DNA of 64,000 bases, from NCBI RefSeq assembly GCF_029846235.1, contig NZ_JARVWP010000028.1, positions 1-64,000 of the forward strand, written 5' to 3'. The first letter of the stretch is position 1. Every line of letters begins with the position of its first letter. Shown here one piece after another: positions 59,024 to 64,000 of this stretch. A program made the translations under genes and the position numbers. Origin of the DNA: Bradyrhizobium sp. CER78 (GTDB lineage Bacteria > Pseudomonadota > Alphaproteobacteria > Rhizobiales > Xanthobacteraceae). A model generated the notes under the pieces. It saw nothing but the letters and a program-made list of their open reading frames with translations. It searched no databases and was not told the DNA's origin.

Positions 59024-59829
59024 GCGAGCGCAAGCCGAGCCCGTTCAAGACGCTGTTCGAGGCCGACGTCGCGACGCTGATCCAGGCTGCCGACGATGTC
59101 TACCAGATCCGCTTCAAGAACCGTGCGGCAAATGCCTATCTCGTGCGCGGCAGCAAACGCACCATCATGATCGACGTCGGGCTGTCGACCAATTATCCCT
59201 CGCTCGTCGCCTGTCTCAACCACCTCGGGCTAACGCCCGAGATGGTCGACATGGTGGTGCTGAGCCACGAGCATCTCGATCACATCGGTGCGGCCTATCA
59301 TTTCCACGGCTCAGCCTACATCGCCGCGCACCGGCTCGCCGCCAACAAGATCATGCTGCGCGACGACTTCTCGATGCTGCGCAAGATGTTCAACGAACCG
59401 AACGTGCCGATCGACATCGACATCTGGCTCGAGGAAGGCAACCTGATCGACCTCGGCAATTTCCGCCTCAACGTGATGTATACGCCGGGCCACACCTCGG
59501 CCTGCATCTCGCTGTTCGATCAGGACAAGGGGCTGCTGTTCGCCGCCGACACGCTGATGCCCGGCGGCGTGATGGGCGGCGTGTTCGGCTCCGGCTCGAT
59601 TGCCGACTACATCCAGTCGCTGGAGCGGCTGAAGGGCCTCAATTCGAAGATCCTGCTGTCGGGTCACGGCCGGCTGTCCGACACGCCGCAGGACGATGTG
59701 CGGATCGCACTGCAGCGCTCGCACGCTTTGCTCGAGGACACCGCGCAACTGTTCGACGCGCTCGATGCGCGCTCGAACTTCGAGCCGATCATGCAATCGG
59801 TGCGCGACCTCAACAAGCTCGACGATTGA
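59020..59829 (+). CDS. Metallo-beta-lactamase-fold hydrolase coupled to a CNB protein
   Basis: A 269-residue MBL-fold enzyme of glyoxalase II/lactonase type. Zinc ligands are in SHEHLDHIGA, TPGHTSACIS, FAADTLMPGG and SGHGRLSD. No signal peptide, so cytoplasmic. Its ATG overlaps the CNB protein's stop codon. Such hydrolases act on thioesters, lactones or phosphodiesters; one possibility is a cyclic-nucleotide-controlled enzyme, but its substrate is not shown. It is followed by a transporter gene after 125 bases. Confidence 0.85.
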   Translation: MSERKPSPFKTLFEADVATLIQAADDVYQIRFKNRAANAYLVRGSKRTIMIDVGLSTNYPSLVACLNHLGLTPEMVDMVVLSHEHLDHIGAAYHFHGSAYIAAHRLAANKIMLRDDFSMLRKMFNEPNVPIDIDIWLEEGNLIDLGNFRLNVMYTPGHTSACISLFDQDKGLLFAADTLMPGGVMGGVFGSGSIADYIQSLERLKGLNSKILLSGHGRLSDTPQDDVRIALQRSHALLEDTAQLFDALDARSNFEPIMQSVRDLNKLDD

Positions 59830-59954
59830 GGCTCTGTCCCGGCCGAAGCCGCCCGTTGTGACCTGCCATGACTTTGCACTAGGATCGGCTCGCAACGATA
59901 AGAATCACAGACGCGGCGATGCAAGCCGTTGCCGACAGCGGGGAGACGAAGCGA

Positions 59955-61268
59955 ATGCAGGCTGACACGATGGCGCAGATGCGCCGCCGGGTGGTAATCT
60001 CCTCCACGATCGGCAATGCGCTGGAATGGTTCGACTTCACCGTTTTTGGCCTGTTCGCCGGCATCCTGAGCAAGCTGTTCTTTCCCGCGGACAATCCGCA
60101 TTCCTCGCTGCTGCTCACCTTCGCGACATTCGGGATCGCCTTTGCAGCCCGGCCGCTGGGGGGCCTGGTGTTCGGGCTCTACTCCGACAAGCACGGCCGC
60201 AAGAAGGCGCTGGTCGTGATGATATCGCTGATGGCTGTCGGCACCGGCCTGCTCGGCGTCCTGCCGACCTATGGCGCGATCGGAATCGCCGCGCCGCTGT
60301 TGCTGCTGCTGGCGCGGCTGATCCAGGGCTTTTCCGCCGGCGGCGAGTTCGGCAGCGCCAGCGCAATGCTGATCGAGTTCGCGCCGCCTGACCGGCGCGG
60401 CTTCTACGGCTCATTCCAGATGGTGTCGCAATCGCTGGCGTTCGGCCTCGGTGCCGCGATGGCGATCGGCCTCAATCTCGGCCTGTCGGCGGACGCCTTC
60501 GCGAGCTGGGGTTGGCGCGTGCCGTTCATCCTCGGCATTCTGATCGGGCCGACCGGATGGTACCTGCGCCAAAGGTGCGACGAGTCGCCCGAATTCAAGG
60601 CTTATCTCGCCGAGAAGGCCGCGACGGCGCAGCCGAACAGGCAGACCACGCTCGGCCAATTGTTCTCGGAACATCCGCGCGAGTTGATTGCCTCGTTCTG
60701 CCTGATCGCTGCCGGCACGGCGATCAACTATGTCAATGCGATCTTTCTGCCGACCTATGCGGTCGCCGAGTTGAAGCTGCCGATCCTGAACGCGCAGCTC
60801 GGCCTGCTCGTCGTCAGCCTCATCAATGCGGCGGTGGCGGTGGCCTGCGGTGCCCTCTCCGACCGGATCGGTCGCCGTGCAGTCCTGGTTCCGGCGCTGA
60901 TCATCTACAGCTTGCTGTTCTATGTGATCTTGCAGCGGCTCGTCGCCGCGCCGACCACGGCGAACCTCTGGCAGTTGCAGATCGTCGCGGTCCTGCTCGG
61001 AGCCCTGGCCGGGCCGATGCCGGCCTTCATGACCGAGATATTTCCGGTCGGCGTGCGCTCGACCGGAGCATCCCTGATGTACAATCTTGCCGTGATGCTG
61101 TTCGGCGGGCTGGCGCCGTTCATCAACACCTGGCTGGTCCAGGTCACGGGCGACAAGGCTGCTCCGGTCTACTACATCCTCTTCGCCGCAGCGGTGGGCC
61201 TCGTGGGCCTGTCGGTCTATCGCGGTCGACCGTCGGTGCCGGGAATCGCAACTCAACCGGCGCAATGA
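59955..61268 (+). CDS. MFS transporter, metabolite:H+ symporter (MHS) type
   Basis: A 437-residue, twelve-helix transporter of the MHS branch, which imports organic acids, betaines or alpha-ketoglutarate with protons. The signature is in helix 1 (IGNALEWFDFTVFGLFAG), with the loop RPLGGLVFGLYSDKHGRKKAL and the QGFSAGGEFGSASAMLIEFAP motif of helix 5. ATG 59955 has GGGGAG 9 bases upstream; an ATG at 59919 is an alternative. The substrate is unknown; the adjacent hydrolase gene suggests but does not show a link. Confidence 0.85.
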   Translation: MQADTMAQMRRRVVISSTIGNALEWFDFTVFGLFAGILSKLFFPADNPHSSLLLTFATFGIAFAARPLGGLVFGLYSDKHGRKKALVVMISLMAVGTGLLGVLPTYGAIGIAAPLLLLLARLIQGFSAGGEFGSASAMLIEFAPPDRRGFYGSFQMVSQSLAFGLGAAMAIGLNLGLSADAFASWGWRVPFILGILIGPTGWYLRQRCDESPEFKAYLAEKAATAQPNRQTTLGQLFSEHPRELIASFCLIAAGTAINYVNAIFLPTYAVAELKLPILNAQLGLLVVSLINAAVAVACGALSDRIGRRAVLVPALIIYSLLFYVILQRLVAAPTTANLWQLQIVAVLLGALAGPMPAFMTEIFPVGVRSTGASLMYNLAVMLFGGLAPFINTWLVQVTGDKAAPVYYILFAAAVGLVGLSVYRGRPSVPGIATQPAQ

Positions 61269-61395
61269 CCGCGACCGGTACGACGGCTGATGCTCGAGCC
61301 TGCGCGATCGTGCATGCGGCGCTGCATTTGACAAACCCGCTTGTGCCCTGTTCAACAGCGGCAACAACAACGCTGAAAAACAGGGAGCGAGGACC

Positions 61396-62010
61396 ATGAA
61401 GCTTTACGACTCGGTCGGACCCAATCCGCGCATCGTGCGCATGTTCATGGCGGAGAAGGGCATCGAGATACCCAAAGAGACCGTCGACCTGCGCAAGGGC
61501 GAGAACCGCGAGGAAGCGCATCTGAAGCGCAATCCGCACGGCCAGATGCCGGCGCTCGAGCTCGACTGCGGCAACTACCTCTCGGAGATCACGGCGATCT
61601 GCGAATATCTCGAGGAGAAGCATCCCTCGCCCGCGATGATCGGCAGCACGCCGGAAGAACGCGCCGAGTGCCGGATGTGGACGCGCCGGGTCGATCTCAA
61701 CATCGCCGAGCCGCTCGCCAACGGCTACCGCTTCGGCGAGGCGCTGAAATTCTTCGAGAAGCGCATTCCGGTCGCGCCCGAAGCCTCACCGGGCTTGAAG
61801 ATGATCGCCGCCAATCGCATCAAATGGCTTGATAACCAGATGGCCGACGGACGCGACTATATCTGCGGCAAGCGCTTCACGCTCGCCGACATGCTGCTCT
61901 ACTGCTGGATCGATTTCGGCAACCAGGTCGGCCAGCCGCTGGATCAGTCGAACGCCAACATCGTCGCCTGGTTCAACCGCGTCGCCGCGCGGCCGTCGGT
62001 GAAGGCGTAA
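61396..62010 (+). CDS. Glutathione S-transferase family protein
   Basis: A 204-residue GST-fold protein. The N-terminal thioredoxin-like domain (MKLYDSVGPNPRIVRMFMAEKG; NPHGQMPALELDCGNYLSEITAICEYL) has a Ser or Cys-less start typical of bacterial Ser-type GSTs, and the C-terminal domain is all-helical (NQMADGRDYICGKRFTLADMLLYCW). It likely conjugates or reduces electrophiles with glutathione. GGGAGCGAGG precedes the ATG. It is convergent with the TPM genes. Confidence 0.9.
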   Translation: MKLYDSVGPNPRIVRMFMAEKGIEIPKETVDLRKGENREEAHLKRNPHGQMPALELDCGNYLSEITAICEYLEEKHPSPAMIGSTPEERAECRMWTRRVDLNIAEPLANGYRFGEALKFFEKRIPVAPEASPGLKMIAANRIKWLDNQMADGRDYICGKRFTLADMLLYCWIDFGNQVGQPLDQSNANIVAWFNRVAARPSVKA

Positions 62011-62023
62011 AGACGATCTTCTT

Positions 62024-62045
62024 ATCCTCCCCTGGAGGGGAGGAT
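62024..62045. terminator. Bidirectional hairpin between convergent genes
   Basis: ATCCTCCCC (62024-62032) and GGGGAGGAT (62037-62045) form a perfect 9-base stem with a TGGA loop between the GST and TPM genes. No strong T-run on either side, so it may be a short relative of the repeat elements used as a stop. Confidence 0.5.
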
Positions 62046-62070
62046 GAAGAAGGCCAAGTAACTCAATCCC

Positions 62071-62568
62071 TCAAATCACCACCGGCCTATCCGGCAGCTC
62101 GTTCGAGCCGCCCTCGGCATGCGGAAAATGCTTCGCCAGCTCCCGCGACACCGCGGCGATGCCGTTGATCACGCCCTGCTCGAACCGCCCGGCCCGAAAG
62201 TCCGTTTCCATGGCGCGGCAAATCGCTTCCCAGCCGGCGCGGCCGACCTTTGCGTCAATGCCACGATCGGCGACGATCTCGACATCGCGGTCGGCGAGCA
62301 ACAGATAGATCAGCACACCATTGTTGTGATGAGTGTCCCAGATCCGCAAATGCGAGAACACGTCGAGCGCCCGCTCCCGCGCCGGCTGATTGCGAAACAG
62401 CGGCACGCCGTCGAGCGCGCCTTCGACGACGAAGCGGATCTGGCCCGAATGGGTGGCCTCGCCGGCCTTGATCGCCTGTTCGATCGCATCGAGCACGCGC
62501 GGCGGAAACTCGCGCCGCACGCGCCAGCGATGCTCGATGAGATGCTTGCCGATGCGCTTGATGCTCAT
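62071..62568 (-). CDS. TPM-domain protein (phosphatase-like)
   Basis: A 165-residue cytoplasmic protein. The start at 62568 (MSIKRIGKHLIEHRWRVRREFP) is placed 4 bases after the neighbouring gene's stop. The TPM domain covers about residues 25-150 (GEATHSGQIRFVVEGAL; LLADRDVEIVADRGI). TPM-domain proteins have been linked to acid phosphatase activity in plants and to membrane protein assembly or repair in bacteria. It is third in an operon with a second TPM protein and LemA. Confidence 0.85.
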   Translation of the reverse strand: MSIKRIGKHLIEHRWRVRREFPPRVLDAIEQAIKAGEATHSGQIRFVVEGALDGVPLFRNQPARERALDVFSHLRIWDTHHNNGVLIYLLLADRDVEIVADRGIDAKVGRAGWEAICRAMETDFRAGRFEQGVINGIAAVSRELAKHFPHAEGGSNELPDRPVVI

Positions 62569-62572
62569 ATGC

Positions 62573-63472
62573 CTACCAGCTCCCCGAAGCGCCGCCGCCG
62601 CCGAAGCTGCCGCCTCCGCCGCTGAAGCCGCCGCTGTCGCTCGAGCTCGAGCCGCTGCTCCAGCCCCCGCCGCCGCCGACCCAGCCGCCGGAATAGCCAC
62701 CGCCGCGCCGGTACGGTCCCGAGCCCGCCGCCGGACCGCCGAAATTCAATCCGCCAAAGATCAGCGCCGCAACACCGGCGAACAGGCCGACCACCAGTGC
62801 GGTGGCGAGCGAGCCGGCCAGCATCCAGGTGAAGGCGCCGACGATGCCGCCGGTCGCGGCCGAGCCCAGCAGCCGCCCCAGCAGGCCGCGCAGGAAGCCT
62901 GCCACGATGATGACGCCGAAAATAACGACCGGGTTGGCGAAGTCGACGAGATTGGGCGCCTGCCAATGCTCGGGCTCCGGTGCCGGCAACTGCTCGCCAT
63001 TGACCAGGCGGATCATCCGGTCGATGCCGGCCGAGATACCGCCGGCGAAATCGCCGGCCTTGAATTTCGGCGTGATGTCCTCGTCGATGATACGGTGGGT
63101 GACGACGTCGCTCAACACGCCCTCGAGGCCGTAGCCGACCTCGATGCGCAAATGCCGATCGTTCTTGGCAACGACGAGCAGCGCGCCGTCGTCGACCTTC
63201 TTGCGCCCGATCTTCCAGGCCTCGGCGACGCGGATCGAGAACTGCTCGATGGTCTCCTCGCCGGTGGTCGGCACGATCAAGACTGCGATCTGGCTGCCCT
63301 TGCGGGTCTCCAGATCCTTCAGCCTGTCGTTCAGCGACGCGACATCACCGGCAGACAGCGTGCCGGTCTGATCGACGACGCGGCCGGTGAGCTGAGGCAC
63401 TGCAACCTCGGCCCACGCCGGACACATGAAGCCCAGCAGGAAGGCGAACAGGATGACGCGTGCGGCGGTCAT
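62573..63472 (-). CDS. TPM-domain membrane protein, YgcG-like
   Basis: A 299-residue exported membrane protein. The signal segment is ARVILFAFLLGFMCPAWA. The TPM domain follows (VVDQTGTLSAGDVASLNDRLKDLETRKGSQIAVLIVPTTGEETIEQFSIRVAE), then a transmembrane region around residues 170-215, and a long Gly/Ser-rich tail (GGGGGWSSGSSSSDSGGFS). This composition is typical of YgcG proteins that are paired with LemA. It lies 21 bases after lemA and 4 bases before the second TPM gene. Confidence 0.87.
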   Translation of the reverse strand: MTAARVILFAFLLGFMCPAWAEVAVPQLTGRVVDQTGTLSAGDVASLNDRLKDLETRKGSQIAVLIVPTTGEETIEQFSIRVAEAWKIGRKKVDDGALLVVAKNDRHLRIEVGYGLEGVLSDVVTHRIIDEDITPKFKAGDFAGGISAGIDRMIRLVNGEQLPAPEPEHWQAPNLVDFANPVVIFGVIIVAGFLRGLLGRLLGSAATGGIVGAFTWMLAGSLATALVVGLFAGVAALIFGGLNFGGPAAGSGPYRRGGGYSGGWVGGGGGWSSGSSSSDSGGFSGGGGSFGGGGASGSW

Positions 63473-63493
63473 CGCGACGGGCGCCGGGCAGCG

Positions 63494-64000
63494 CTATTTC
63501 GACGGCGCGGGGGACGGCGCCGGTGCCGGATTGAAATCGACCTTCGGCGCGGTCGATATCTCCTTCTCATTGTCGACCGTGAAGTTCGGCTTCTCCTTGT
63601 AGCCGAACGCCATCGCGGTCAGATTGTTCGGGAAGGTTCGGATGCCGACGTTATACTCCTGCACCGACTTGATGTAGCGGTTGCGCGCCACGGTGATGCG
63701 GTTCTCGGTGCCTTCGAGCTGCGCCATCAGGTCGCGGAACAGCGCATCCGATTTCAGCTGCGGGTAGTTTTCGGTGACAACCAGGAGCCGCGACAGCGCG
63801 CTGGTCAGTTCCCCCTGCGCCTGCGTGAACTTCTGGAACGCTGCGGGATCGTTGAGTACCTCTGATGTCGCCTGGATGCTGCCGACCTTGGCGCGCGCAT
63901 TGGTGACGCCGAGCAGCACGTCCTTCTCCTGCTGCGCAAAGCCCTTCACCGAGTTGACCAGGTTCGGCACCAGGTCGGCACGCCGCTGGTACTGGTTCAC
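63494..64000 (-). CDS. lemA: LemA-family protein, 5' end outside the window
   Basis: The last 168 codons of a LemA protein; the gene runs past the window's end, so the N-terminal membrane anchor is not seen. Typical LemA sequence is present: NQYQRRADLVPNLVNSVKGFAQQEKDVL, then LTSALSRLLVVTENYPQLKSD and RNRYIKSVQEYNVGIRTFPNNL. The C-terminal tail is Pro-rich (NPAPAPSPAPSK). LemA with a TPM/YgcG protein forms a widespread envelope pair of uncertain function. Confidence 0.9.
   Translation of the reverse strand: MNQYQRRADLVPNLVNSVKGFAQQEKDVLLGVTNARAKVGSIQATSEVLNDPAAFQKFTQAQGELTSALSRLLVVTENYPQLKSDALFRDLMAQLEGTENRITVARNRYIKSVQEYNVGIRTFPNNLTAMAFGYKEKPNFTVDNEKEISTAPKVDFNPAPAPSPAPSK

Overview
The window looks like chromosomal DNA of a Bradyrhizobium-type alphaproteobacterium. 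This rests on the high GC content, the dense families of short palindromic intergenic repeats typical of that genus, a near-textbook BJP-1-type subclass B3 metallo-beta-lactamase, a minimal PutA of about 1000 residues, and many lone LysR, MarR, TetR and HxlR regulators beside small catabolic gene sets. There is no rRNA, tRNA, CRISPR array, insertion sequence, phage or integrase gene, so it reads as ordinary but catabolically rich chromosome.

Layout. 0-8 kb: a repeat-rich start, a MerR regulator fused to an ABC-like P-loop ATPase, a LysR regulator, a small gene set on the minus strand beginning with a previously uncounted 43-residue secreted peptide, an orphan periplasmic binding protein, and an M48 protease paired with a DUF898 membrane protein. 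8-13.5 kb: a small secreted Cys-pair protein, two tandem CYP153-like cytochromes P450, and a TPR-methyltransferase fusion. 13.4-17.1 kb: a MarR regulator with a Cys-rich tail and two strong palindromic operators, divergent from an alpha/beta hydrolase, an isocitrate lyase/PEP mutase-family enzyme and split two-subunit ThDP decarboxylase genes. 17.3-21.7 kb: LysR, acyl-CoA dehydrogenase, CoA-transferase and a hydratase. 21.7-25.5 kb: LysR, MFS transporter and sulfatase. 25.6-31.5 kb: hisC, then an HxlR-controlled detoxification group (glyoxalase-fold protein, Tat-exported epoxide hydrolase, ABM monooxygenase), a tautomerase and the BJP-1-like beta-lactamase. 31.8-38.3 kb: benzoylformate decarboxylase, an HpaB/AbfD-family enzyme with TetR and isochorismatase genes, an SDR and a hemolysin III. 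38.5-47.2 kb: ycjX-ycjF, a GT39 glycosyltransferase, a membrane cytochrome/ferredoxin/adenylate cyclase fusion, sorAB sulfite dehydrogenase and a cold-shock protein. 47.4-64 kb: a large TPR protein, an AsnC-type regulator divergent from putA, a second CoA-transferase, a single-heme protein, a cyclic-nucleotide-binding protein translationally coupled to a metallo-hydrolase, an MHS-type transporter, a GST and a TPM-TPM-LemA set that runs off the window.

The main theme is uptake and breakdown of carbon compounds through CoA thioesters, epoxides, aldehydes and keto acids, each set next to its own regulator. The most unusual items are the three multidomain fusions (MerR-ATPase, TPR-methyltransferase, redox-cofactor adenylate cyclase), enzymes whose canonical catalytic or cluster ligands appear to be replaced (acyl-CoA dehydrogenase, HpaB/AbfD homologue, second CoA-transferase), and repeat elements placed inside operons, in a promoter, and in one case forming the end of a coding region.
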